Source: Cyclobacterium lianum (GTDB lineage: Bacteria > Bacteroidota > Bacteroidia > Cytophagales > Cyclobacteriaceae). From it: 64,000 nucleotides of DNA. Shown piece after piece: positions 16,759-26,100 of the stretch. The notes beneath the pieces were generated by a model. It saw only the letters and a list, made by a program, of their open reading frames with translations, did not search any database and had not been told where the DNA came from. Made by a program: the position numbers and the translations under genes. Each line of letters opens with the position of its first letter. Position 1 is the first letter of the stretch. The DNA lies in contig NZ_FRCY01000002.1 in the NCBI RefSeq assembly GCF_900143075.1, positions 62,001-126,000 on the forward strand. The letters run 5' to 3'.

Positions 16759-17579
16759 AACTCTTTGGGAAATTGTAAATGTTTGTTTTTATAACTGCTG
16801 AAATTATGTGTAAATCCACCGTCCATCACAAGAGCGGTTCCTGTTACAAAAGAGGCTTCTTTGGATGAAAGCCAATATACTCCATTGGCGATTTCTTCAG
16901 GGCTAGCACTTCTTTGAAGTGGAGTTTGATTTTCCATATCCCTTACCAGGTTACCGCTGATGTTCTTTCCTTCACAGTCAGTAAAATCCTGACTCAAACT
17001 GGTGTGTACATTACCTGGACAGACGGCAATTACCCGGATTCCGGAAGGACCATACAAAGCCGCCATTTCATACGTAATACTAAGTAGGGCACCCTTTGAG
17101 GCAACGTAAGCAGGACTGGTTCCGCCGGCTCTGGTAGCCATGATACTACTGACCTGGATAATGACACCAGGTGAACCTACTTTTTCCATGCTTTCGGCCA
17201 CAAGCCGGCTCAAGAATACCGGAGCTGTCAGACAGATCTTTATCGTTTTTTCCCAATTTTCCAGGGTAATAGTTCGCAGTGTTTCGACCGTTCTCCAGGC
17301 CGCATTATTGATCAGGACGTCAATCCTGCCCCACTTTTCGAGGGTATTTTGCACTACTTGTTTGAGGAATTCGCTGTTTGCCAAATCTCCATGAAGAAGG
17401 AGACAGTTATCACCCTTTTTCACCGCTGCTACCGTTTCCTCTAATTCCACTTTTTGATCTGCGACCAAAGCGATCAAATCTCCATTTTCGGCGTATTTTT
17501 CTACCATGGCCTTCCCAATTCCTCTGGAAGCCCCGGTAATGACAATGACCCTGGGAGAAAAGCTATTCGATTTTTTCAT
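16755..17579 (-). CDS. SDR family NAD(P)-dependent oxidoreductase
   Basis: A 274-residue classical short-chain dehydrogenase. It has the cofactor motif TGASRGIG (about 16-23), NNAA (about 91-94), the catalytic Ser in VSSIMATRAGG, and the YxxxK pair in YVASKG. The C terminus has the usual DGG motif (LVMDGGFTHNF). It is cytoplasmic and would oxidise or reduce a secondary alcohol or ketone. Four-base overlaps with both the AspA-type deacylase upstream and the PLP enzyme downstream suggest translational coupling and a shared pathway. The substrate is unknown. Confidence 0.88.
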   Translation of the reverse strand: MKKSNSFSPRVIVITGASRGIGKAMVEKYAENGDLIALVADQKVELEETVAAVKKGDNCLLLHGDLANSEFLKQVVQNTLEKWGRIDVLINNAAWRTVETLRTITLENWEKTIKICLTAPVFLSRLVAESMEKVGSPGVIIQVSSIMATRAGGTSPAYVASKGALLSITYEMAALYGPSGIRVIAVCPGNVHTSLSQDFTDCEGKNISGNLVRDMENQTPLQRSASPEEIANGVYWLSSKEASFVTGTALVMDGGFTHNFSSYKNKHLQFPKEF

Positions 17580-18481
17580 AATATTTCGTTTCCAGCCGAT
17601 AAAATTCCCGCTAATGCATCCCCCTTTTTTGTCATGGGCACCGCCCTGATCAAAAAAACCTTTCCTTCCTGCCTGGCAAAAACCTCTATTTTTTTCTCAT
17701 TACTATAATCACAAATATAGCCCAAAAGCTCGTTTTGCCTGACCAGCTGTCCCAGTGCCACCGCTGCCTCAAAAATCCCTTCCTCCGGGGCTGGATACAT
17801 CTCCTGCAAGTGTCCACTCCCCGGTTGATTATCTTCGATTTTAAGAGTCACTTTGGAATCTCTTCTCACGAATGGTAGCATTCCAAAGTATGCCAATACA
17901 TTTTTGCAACCGGCTACCAAATCCTCAGTTCCTTTCGGATGAAATCCCCCTCCCAGATATTCCGTATAAATAGCCGGAACATTTTCGTCTCTGGCCACGG
18001 ATAAGGTTCTTCCCTCCAATAATGGACTTGTCCCCCAAATAATGGGTAGATTGAATGCTTCTGCCATGCCCCGTTGGGTTTCCAGCACTTCTGAATTGGG
18101 GTGCAACATGTACCCCGCCAAAGGTGAAATTTCAAATAGATTCCCACCTGTATGCATGTCAATCAAAAAATCAGCTTTCCGGATCAATTTGCTTATTTCG
18201 TGGGCTACCTTTTCGGTGATACTTCCCCCTTTTTTTCCCGGACAGGTTCGGGCAAGGTCGAGTCCGTCTAAACCGAGTCTTGCACCAGCTAAAAACGCTC
18301 CTTTATTTACCACGGGCACTAAGGTTAACGAACCCTTCCCAATTTTATCCCTCAACTCAACAATTAACTGTCGAACGGCGAGGATGGGTTCGTATTCATC
18401 CCCATGTACTCCGGCGATAATCAAGCCTTCGGGTCCCGGTTTTGAACTTCTTATAGTGATAATAGGAAATAGGTTTGCCAT
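17576..18481 (-). CDS. Succinylglutamate desuccinylase/aspartoacylase (AstE/AspA) family zinc hydrolase
   Basis: A 301-residue M14-type zinc deacylase. The HxxE zinc motif is in IIAGVHGDEYEP (about residues 22-33), and the third ligand His lies in LIDMHTGG (about 110-117). A C-terminal beta domain begins near residue 215. Family members remove acyl groups from N-acyl amino acids such as N-acetylaspartate, N-succinylglutamate and N-acetyl-diaminobutyrate. This implies that the pathway substrate or an intermediate carries an N-acyl group. The ATG at 18481 is preferred over a TTG two codons upstream. It is the first gene of the tightly overlapping enzyme block, 156 bases after the sialidase-like lipoprotein gene. 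Confidence 0.84.
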   Translation of the reverse strand: MANLFPIITIRSSKPGPEGLIIAGVHGDEYEPILAVRQLIVELRDKIGKGSLTLVPVVNKGAFLAGARLGLDGLDLARTCPGKKGGSITEKVAHEISKLIRKADFLIDMHTGGNLFEISPLAGYMLHPNSEVLETQRGMAEAFNLPIIWGTSPLLEGRTLSVARDENVPAIYTEYLGGGFHPKGTEDLVAGCKNVLAYFGMLPFVRRDSKVTLKIEDNQPGSGHLQEMYPAPEEGIFEAAVALGQLVRQNELLGYICDYSNEKKIEVFARQEGKVFLIRAVPMTKKGDALAGILSAGNEIL

Positions 18482-18637
18482 GTACAAAACAGCCGATTAG
18501 CCAAACTTAAACACGTCGAAGGTATTTTTCCTTTTTCCGCCTGTCCGAAATTTTTGAAAGGGATTTTTCGAACGAAGCCTATTCAACATTAGCATATTTC
18601 CAGCTCCAGGAAATAGCGTACCTTATCCTCTTCTTTA

Positions 18638-19801
18638 TTATTCATACAGCCAATCCATATCCACTTTACTAACCTTGGTGACCGAAAGGCCTGTTCCCGC
18701 AGGTCGGTTCCCGGCACAATATCCCAACAAAACCTTCTCTCCCACAAAATCCATGGCAATATAACAATACCAACCGTCGGGGTCATCTTCCAGGGTTTTG
18801 GTCATTTCCCAGGTTTTTCCCTGGTCTTTTGAAATGGCCGCATTTAAGGGCGTTCTGAGCCTGGATATTTCCGGGTCATCGGATAAATTATTATTCCAAA
18901 CAGCTAAAAGGTCTCCGGTACTGGGAATACGTTCAATGGTGGCGGGGGATACTGGTGACACCAGGGTGCTTTTTTCCACCTCAGACCAGGTCTCGCCCCT
19001 ATCTTGGGAATACGAATAGCACTGTACGCCTGCATTGGACCGGATAAACATTAGAATAGATCCGTCTTCCAATTCCACCAAACCGGGCTCTTGAAGAACA
19101 ATATCCTCCGGGTTGGGAACTTCCTCACTACTATGCCAGTTCTCTCCATTATCATCCGAGTAATAGGAAAAAATATCCCCTTTACCACTCCATTCCATAT
19201 CCGGACCTGCATGTCTGGCCACCGAAAGCATTAACCTGCCATCCTCCAATTGAATGACCCGGTCATTGTTCAATACAAAATAACCTTCCTTATCTGTAAT
19301 ACAAGGTACGGGGTCTGACCAGGATTCTGTTTCATCCTTAGAGATCCGCATCATGGGAATACAATCATCTGTATCATTTTTCCTTAAATAGAACATGGCA
19401 ATATCTCCATTTTGTAAGCGAAGCAGGGAGACCGACATAACGTTCATACCACCCTCATTCGGAAGAATCTCCACATCTTCTTCTGTCCAGGTTTCTCCCT
19501 GGTCTGAAGAGTACCTGCCTGCCAGATAGGCGGTAGCATGGTCACTCGAAGATTCCCCATAATAATGCGAGTAAACAAAAAGTATTCGACCATCTTTTAG
19601 TTGAATGAAATCCCCTTCACTATTTCGGGGATTATTATCTCCGGGATTGAGCACCAGGTTCCTTTCAATACCCTTCTCAACATTTCCGTCGCTGTTTTCT
19701 CCGGATGTCTGCTCATTCAATTCTCTACCACCACATCCATAGGCTAACAAGGCCGGTATCACCACAATCTTAAGGATGCTATTAATTTTGTTCTTTTTCA
19801 T
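18638..19801 (-). CDS. Sialidase-like (BNR/Asp-box) lipoprotein, paralogue 1
   Basis: A 387-residue beta-propeller lipoprotein. The lipobox LAYGC places the lipidated Cys at residue 23. Five Asp boxes lie at about 98-105 (SSDQGETW), 154-161 (SKDETESW), 215-222 (SDDNGENW), 265-272 (SQDRGETW) and 324-331 (SKDQGKTW). The classic sialidase FRIP/YRIP arginine motif is not seen; conserved arginines R59 (NNPRNSEG), R254 and R316 (LRTPLNAA) could supply a carboxylate-binding triad. It closely resembles the next gene upstream (shared PRNSEG, EGGMNVMSVS, GYFVLNNDRVIQL, QEPGLV, DPDG). It probably acts outside the inner membrane on the polymer handled by SusCD, but true sialidase activity is unproven. 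Confidence 0.82.
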   Translation of the reverse strand: MKKNKINSILKIVVIPALLAYGCGGRELNEQTSGENSDGNVEKGIERNLVLNPGDNNPRNSEGDFIQLKDGRILFVYSHYYGESSSDHATAYLAGRYSSDQGETWTEEDVEILPNEGGMNVMSVSLLRLQNGDIAMFYLRKNDTDDCIPMMRISKDETESWSDPVPCITDKEGYFVLNNDRVIQLEDGRLMLSVARHAGPDMEWSGKGDIFSYYSDDNGENWHSSEEVPNPEDIVLQEPGLVELEDGSILMFIRSNAGVQCYSYSQDRGETWSEVEKSTLVSPVSPATIERIPSTGDLLAVWNNNLSDDPEISRLRTPLNAAISKDQGKTWEMTKTLEDDPDGWYCYIAMDFVGEKVLLGYCAGNRPAGTGLSVTKVSKVDMDWLYE

Positions 19802-19812
19802 TTCCGTATCTA

Positions 19813-20928
19813 TTATTCGTAAAATTCATGTAAGCTCATTTTCCGCAGTACCAGGGGTATTTTTTCCTTTAGCTCCAGCCGATTTGCGGCCATGTACCCC
19901 AGGAGGACTTCATCGTCCAGAAAGGAAATGGCCGTATAACAGAAGAATCCATCTGGGTCATTCTCAAGCTCTTTAATGTGGATCCAACTATTACCTTCAT
20001 CTTTTGAGACCGCAGCCGTCAGTGGGGTCCTGAAAGAGGCTTTTCCATCGATTGAGCCATCATTGTTATTCCAAATCAATAGGAGATCACCCGTCTTAGG
20101 AATCCTCCTGAGCGATGCAGGAGATCTTGGCGACGGAATGTCTGAAGCATAGACTTCCTGCCAGGTATTTCCGTTGTCATGTGATTCACTCAGGTATTGC
20201 ACCCCGCGATCGGTTCGTAACCACATTTTAATAGTACCAGTTTTCAGTGAAACCAGGCCGGGCTCCTGCAAGACTACTTCCTTTGGATTCGGCAGCTCCA
20301 TGCTACGCTGCCAGGTTTCTCCGCTATCGTCTGAGTAATAACAATAGATTCGGCCCCGCATACTAAAGTCTTTGCCCGCAACTTTGTGAAGTGAGACTGG
20401 TGCCAGCAGTCTTCCTCCGGGAAGTTGAATTACCCGGTCATTGTTTAATACGAAATAACCCTCGGTATCACTAATAATACTTACTGGCTCCGACCAGGTG
20501 ACGGCCTCGTCATGTGAAATACGCATGTAAGGGGTACAATCGTCCAGCGAATTTTTCCGCGCATAAAAAAGCGCAATGGACCCATCCTGCAGGCGAAGAA
20601 AAGAGACAGACATGACATTCATCCCGCCTTCATTGGAGACGATAACTTCATCCTTTTTGGTCCAGGTATTACCTCCATCAGAAGAATACCGACCTGCAAT
20701 AAAGGCACTCGCATGATCACCTGATCCACCTTCAAATTTAGAATAGGCAAACAAAATCCTTCCATCATTTAATTGAATAAAGCTACCTTCGCTGTTCCGT
20801 GGGTTAGCACCCTCCTTACCAATGTGCAAGACAACCTGAGATGGGTTCAGTAGTTCCTGTGCCAGTGAAGGGTTCACAATATTTATTAGGAAAAATCCAA
20901 CAAAAACGAATAATCTATTTTTTTTCAT
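19813..20928 (-). CDS. Sialidase-like (BNR/Asp-box) exported protein, paralogue 2
   Basis: A 371-residue protein. The start at 20928 gives a signal peptide ending SLAQ instead of a lipobox, so unlike its neighbour it should be soluble in the periplasm or secreted. Asp boxes include SSDGGNTW, SHDEAVTW, SDDSGETW, SHDNGNTW and SKDEGNSW. It aligns with paralogue 1 along its whole length (ANPRNSEGSFIQL, EGGMNVMSVSFLRLQDG, GYFVLNNDRVIQLPGGRL, FRTPLTAAVSKDEG, LENDPDGFFCY), so the pair arose by tandem duplication. The gap between them is 11 bases. As with the paralogue, the FRIP/YRIP motif is absent, so the activity may differ from GH33 sialidase. Confidence 0.82.
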   Translation of the reverse strand: MKKNRLFVFVGFFLINIVNPSLAQELLNPSQVVLHIGKEGANPRNSEGSFIQLNDGRILFAYSKFEGGSGDHASAFIAGRYSSDGGNTWTKKDEVIVSNEGGMNVMSVSFLRLQDGSIALFYARKNSLDDCTPYMRISHDEAVTWSEPVSIISDTEGYFVLNNDRVIQLPGGRLLAPVSLHKVAGKDFSMRGRIYCYYSDDSGETWQRSMELPNPKEVVLQEPGLVSLKTGTIKMWLRTDRGVQYLSESHDNGNTWQEVYASDIPSPRSPASLRRIPKTGDLLLIWNNNDGSIDGKASFRTPLTAAVSKDEGNSWIHIKELENDPDGFFCYTAISFLDDEVLLGYMAANRLELKEKIPLVLRKMSLHEFYE

Positions 20929-20956
20929 CAAAGTAGTTTTAGCACAAAAGTGCCGT

Positions 20957-21592
20957 TTATTGAATAAAATCTTCCTCATTAAGTTTAACCCTGAGACCAC
21001 CCTGCATAGTAGTAATCCACAATTCTCCCGGATTAATTTCAAAAAGATAAGGATAAGAAATCCTTCTTAATGGAGGACCCATCTTCCGACGGCGGTCTAT
21101 TTTTGCAATCACTCTTGGATCAGACCAGGTATAACCATCATCTTCAGAAAACGCAATGGATAACTCCTCTCTGTGATTGCTTGCCGCCACTTCTGACCAT
21201 TGCCTGTCTCCTCCGCTAAGGGGATATTCGCTGGTGCCCTCGGGGAATCTTCTGTGCCAAACCAATACCAATCTGCCACTTTGAAGTCTTTTTAACATAG
21301 CAGGAGCCGAACTTGCTTCAATATCAGTGGGTCGGATATTTTCCCAGGTTTTCCCATTGTCGCTACTTATGATACAATCAGTTCCATCTACCGATAAAAT
21401 ATTCCCATTATCCAACTTGACAAACGGTCCCATTTTTAGCCCTTCGATTTCATCCACATCCTGGTGAACCAAGGCTCCTATTGAGATTGATTTTCCATTG
21501 TCAGGACCCAAAAAGGCATGTTGGGCATCTGCCAGGTGGCAAAGGTTTACCATACTCACCGTTACAGAAAGAATTATTTTGTGTATGAACAT
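20957..21592 (-). CDS. Short sialidase-like exported protein, possibly internally deleted
   Basis: A 211-residue protein, about half the usual length. Residues 1-23 are a signal peptide. Only two Asp boxes remain (SSDNGKTW near 80 and SEDDGYTW near 150). The C-terminal half (SSAPAMLKRLQSGRLVLVW, ASNHREELSIAFSEDDG, SYPYLFEINPGELWITTMQGG) looks like the normal end of a full-length sialidase-family protein. The N-terminal half ends abruptly at the first Asp box and is joined to it, so several propeller blades seem to be missing in frame. It could be a functional small binding protein or a gene decaying by in-frame deletion. It sits between susD and the two complete paralogues. Confidence 0.7.
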   Translation of the reverse strand: MFIHKIILSVTVSMVNLCHLADAQHAFLGPDNGKSISIGALVHQDVDEIEGLKMGPFVKLDNGNILSVDGTDCIISSDNGKTWENIRPTDIEASSAPAMLKRLQSGRLVLVWHRRFPEGTSEYPLSGGDRQWSEVAASNHREELSIAFSEDDGYTWSDPRVIAKIDRRRKMGPPLRRISYPYLFEINPGELWITTMQGGLRVKLNEEDFIQ

Positions 21593-21627
21593 TTAGCTGC
21601 CTACTATTCAGATACCATCAAAGTTTT

Positions 21628-23112
21628 TTATTGTTCGTACCCTGAATTTTGTACTATTTTGGAGTTGAGACTAATGGTTTCCAGGGTTATCGGCCACAGC
21701 AATAAGTGGTTTTGTCCAGCCTTGCCCTGAAGGGAGGGTACCTTATCAAAAGCTTGGTCAAAACGAATCAGATCCCACCATCTTTTCCCTTCAAAGGCCA
21801 ATTCAAACAACCTTTCCTGCAGAATGGCCTCGTTATTTTCAGATTGGGATCCATTGGTAAATTCATACATCGGGAAATTATCTCCATAAGCCCGGCTTCT
21901 GACCAAATTTATTTCCTGCGAAGGATCCTGACCAAGTGCATTTTTGACTTCCGCTATCAGGAGTAATAATTCAGCATACCGGTAAATGACAATATCATCC
22001 AGAAACCTTCTGGTGCCTCCTTCTGAATAACCGTTACCTTTAAGCACAATAGAGGTAATAAAAGTGTTATCTTCCTCATTTGAATATATTTCGAGAAAAC
22101 TTGCTGACTTTCTGCTATCCTCTTCAGTAAACTGATTTCTCATGGTAGCAGAAGGCGCCCACCAATTGAAACCTCCTGGGGTTCCGATCGTTTCCAGCGT
22201 CTGTTGGTCATAAGTATCCCTAATATCCAATGCATTGATGTACATATCTGAATACATGTTATTGGAAGACTCAAAATCGCTGAAATGTACGGCAAAGATG
22301 ATTTCCTGATTTCCTTTATTGTCAAAATCAAAAACCCTGGAGTAATCATCCAAAAGACTCAGATTCGCAGATTTAGCATCATTTAATGCATTTAATGCCG
22401 TGGTAAAATCTGCTTCTCCTCCCCCCATTGTCTTTCCAGTCCATAAATAAACATCCCCTTTCAGTATATTGGCCGCAGGCTTGGACCACATGGCCCGACC
22501 TGCAGGAAACTCATTGTTTGGAAACAAATTAATGGCCTCATCAAGATCACTTTTAATCAAATCAAAAATAGCCGAAACAGCCGCTCTTTCCTGAAAGGTA
22601 GTCTGCGCATCATAGCCTTCTACAGGCACAGTCACCAAAGGGACATCCCCCCATGTTTTGGCCAGTACAAAATACACAAAGGCCCTCATTGTATAAGCCT
22701 GGGCTAACAAATCATTCTTCTTGGCTTCACTGGGAAATGATATATCGGGAACATTTTCTATCACCAGGTTGGCATAATTAATCACCCGGTAGGACTGCAG
22801 CCAATCCAGATCCGCATTACCCTCATTCATATCATTTTCAAAATATTTCTGTCTGAAATCTGCATTTTGAATTCCATGTCCCATCACTTCACTTCTGGCT
22901 TCACCCATGTAAAACAATGACCGGGAGGCCAGGTTTCTAAACTGGTTATACATTCCGATGACTCCACCGGTTGCATCCTGTTCCGATTGCCAAAAGGAAT
23001 TGGCCCCTATAGAACTAATTGGCGCTAATTCCAAAGGTTCTGTGCAGGAATAATTCAGCAGGAAAACCATCATTCCAAGAAGGTAACTCTTTTTATTAAC
23101 TAACATTTTCAT
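21628..23112 (-). CDS. SusD/RagB family outer membrane glycan-binding lipoprotein
   Basis: A 494-residue SusD homologue. The lipobox LLNYSC places the lipid on Cys23. The N-terminal TPR-like helical region (AYTMRAFVYFVLAKTWGDVPLV is typical) is followed by the variable ligand-binding part and the conserved C-terminal ILQERLFELAFEGKRWWDLIRF. SusD proteins cap the SusC barrel at the cell surface and deliver glycans or peptides to it. The gene follows susC by 27 bases, so the two should form one complex. The ligand is presumably the same as for the sialidase-like proteins encoded next. Confidence 0.93.
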   Translation of the reverse strand: MKMLVNKKSYLLGMMVFLLNYSCTEPLELAPISSIGANSFWQSEQDATGGVIGMYNQFRNLASRSLFYMGEARSEVMGHGIQNADFRQKYFENDMNEGNADLDWLQSYRVINYANLVIENVPDISFPSEAKKNDLLAQAYTMRAFVYFVLAKTWGDVPLVTVPVEGYDAQTTFQERAAVSAIFDLIKSDLDEAINLFPNNEFPAGRAMWSKPAANILKGDVYLWTGKTMGGGEADFTTALNALNDAKSANLSLLDDYSRVFDFDNKGNQEIIFAVHFSDFESSNNMYSDMYINALDIRDTYDQQTLETIGTPGGFNWWAPSATMRNQFTEEDSRKSASFLEIYSNEEDNTFITSIVLKGNGYSEGGTRRFLDDIVIYRYAELLLLIAEVKNALGQDPSQEINLVRSRAYGDNFPMYEFTNGSQSENNEAILQERLFELAFEGKRWWDLIRFDQAFDKVPSLQGKAGQNHLLLWPITLETISLNSKIVQNSGYEQ

Positions 23113-23139
23113 GACATTTTCTGTTTGATCAGGACTTGA

Positions 23140-26100
23140 TTAAAGCGAAAGGTTGATACCTAACATGATATTTCGTGGAACAGGAAAACGTCCCCTGTTA
23201 AGCCCTCCATCCTCGGGTGAAAGACCACTAAAATTGGTAAAGTAGTACAGGTTATTACCGGTAAGGTTGATCCGGATCCCTTCTATACCAATCCTTTTGT
23301 ACCAGTCAGCCATGTAACTGTAACTCAAAGTGAGCTCTCTTAAAGCCAGGTAATCCCCCCTTTCATAATTTAATGAACTACCTCCACCATTATTAAGATT
23401 TCTCGGATCCCCTCTCCAATAATTGCTTTGGGCTACCTGATCTGCCCAGTAAAATCTGGGAACGTCAGTCACATCTCCCTGGTTTTCCCAGGATCTCAGG
23501 ATGTTTGAACTCATATTGGTATTTCCGACAAACTGACCATCCAGGTTTGCCCGCACATAATTATAAATGGTATGTCCGGTCGTATAGTCCATTCTCAGGT
23601 AAAGGTTGATCCCTTTATAATTCACATTATTGGTAAATCCACCGGTCCATTTTGGAAAAATATTACCCATATATACCCTGTCCCTGGTATCAATCACACC
23701 ATTCTCATCCACATCCAGCCAATCCACATCTCCCCCAAGTCGGGTACGGTCAGGTCCGGCCATGATCAAATCCTGAGGTGCTTCAGCGGCTGCCTGGTCT
23801 GTAGGAAAAACGGATTGATATTGGTAACCATACATTTCTCCTATTTGGCCACCTTCCTGTAAGCCACCTTTCCAGACATAATCTCCTACGGACCGGTCAT
23901 ATACTAATAATCCGCCAATTCGGTTGTTCTCATTGTCATTCTCAGGCAATTCCAGTATTTTATTCCTGACAAAAGAAGAATTGAATCCAATATTCCACAT
24001 CCAGTCTTTTGTTTCAAGTAGATTTAAATTGACCTCAAGCTCAACGCCGCTGTTTTCCAAACTACCTAGATTAGTTAAGATACTGGTAAACCCCGTCAAC
24101 TTCGGCATGGCCAGTGTAGTAATAAGATTAGAAGTCACACGCTGGTAGTAGTCAAACAGTAATGTGACCTTATTGTCGAACAGACTTGCGTCAAAACCGA
24201 TGTCAAACGTTCTGGATTCTTCCCATTTAAGGTTGGGGTTGGCAATAGTGGTGTACTCTACCGCGGCGTTTCCCTGATAAATGGACCCAACGCTGTAAGC
24301 TCCCTGTGACTGAAAATCCCCCAAATTTCCCAGGTTACCATTCAGCCCGTAACTTGCTCTCAACTTGAACCGGTCTACTCCTGCCGGACTATTCCAAAAA
24401 TCTTCATTATGTAGGTTCCAACCCGCTGAAATCCCGGGGAAAAATCCCCATTTATATTCGGAGCCCAGGTTAGAAGCACCATCGTATCTCGCGCTTACGG
24501 AAACCAGGTATTTGTTGTCAAAATCGTAATTCGCCCTGCCAAAGTACCCGAGGATCAATTGCTTTCCTTTGCTGCTGGAAACCTGAACTGGCTCTCCTGA
24601 AGCATTTAATGTGGGGATAAGGTCTGTGGCCGCTCCCCTTCCCTCAGCAAAAAGACGATAGTTGTCTCTCTGGTACAATGAATACCCCAGGGTAGCATTA
24701 AGGTTGTGTAGTTCATTGAAACTCCTTTCGTAATTAAAAACTGCATCTACTTGAATTTGCTCCCAGTTTTCCTGAGTCCCGGTCGCATTCCTGTCCTCTA
24801 CCAGTTGGGTAGGTGAATTTAGATAAGACATTAAAAAAGTGTTGGCAGTATTGGTTCTTGAAAACAGCGAAGCGGAAGGCTCAAAACTCAGCCCGGGTGC
24901 AAGTTCCCAGTTAGCACCTCCACTCAGGGTCATGATGCTTAACGTATTGTCGTTTTTACTTCTGCTCAGATGGTACGCAGGATTTCCCAAAGAACGATTG
25001 ACCCCAGGAGACAGCGTCCCATCTTCAAAAGTATATTTGGCAGTAGGAGGAGTAGCGATTGATCTTTCGAATAAATTATTTTCACTATACACTAAATTAT
25101 CTGATGATCTGGTAAAATTTAAGCCCCCGAATACAAAGAGTTTTTCATTTACTTTCAACCTGCCATTCATATTGGCTGTAAATCTTTTATAATTGGTGGT
25201 AATGGCCGTACCATCCATATCCGCATAACCTACCCCAATATTAAAAGTTGCCTTTTCAGATCCACCGGATAAATTCAGGTAGTGGTCATGTGTGATTGCT
25301 GTTCTAAACAAAACATCCTGCCAATCCACATTATCAAAAATGATGGTTTTAGAAGGATCCAGGGGATCTGGCATGCTCTCCCATCCCTCGTTGAGCTTGT
25401 ATTCATTTTCAGCTGTGAGGTATTGCGTGGTGTATGCGGTATTGTTGGTTAGGTCATTCCCTATCCCAAACCCGAAAGAACCGTCCAGCATAGGAAGCCT
25501 CCCCGGTGATTTTTCTCCGGTAGCCGCCACCCCTAATCTTCCATAATAGATATAATCTCGTGCCGACAAGAGGTCGTATTTTTCCCTTAGTTGGGAAGCA
25601 CCAATGGTATACCGATAGGTCACTTTCGTATCACCTGCTTTTCCACTTTTAGTAGTTAAAATCACCACTCCGTTGGAAGCCCGAGAACCGTAAATGGCCG
25701 TGGAGGCGGCATCCTTCAGTACCTGCATGGACTCAATATCCATGGGGTTTATACCCTGTATATCATCCCGTATCACCCCGTCCACCACATATAGTGGCTG
25801 GGCACCATTGGGGTTGTTAATAGATGTCCCGCCCCTGACTATAATTCTGGGAGCTGCCCCCGGCTGACCGCTTAGGGTTTGTACCCTTACTCCCGAGACG
25901 GTACCCTGCAAGGCCGATGCTGCGTTTCCTAAGGGCACATTTTCCAAAACCTTGGTATCCAAGGTGCTTACGGCCGTAGTCAGCTTTTCCCTGGATTGCT
26001 CGCCATAGCCCACCACGATGATTTCTTCCAATGCACCCACATCGGGGGAAAGACTTACATTGACGGTAGATTGATTGCCTACCCTAATTTCTTCTGTAGC

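Noticed and set aside
18638-21592. Calling the three BNR proteins true exo-alpha-sialidases
   Set aside because: The Asp boxes only show the propeller fold. The FRIP/YRIP motif and a clear catalytic Tyr/Glu pair could not be identified, so they are described as sialidase-like.
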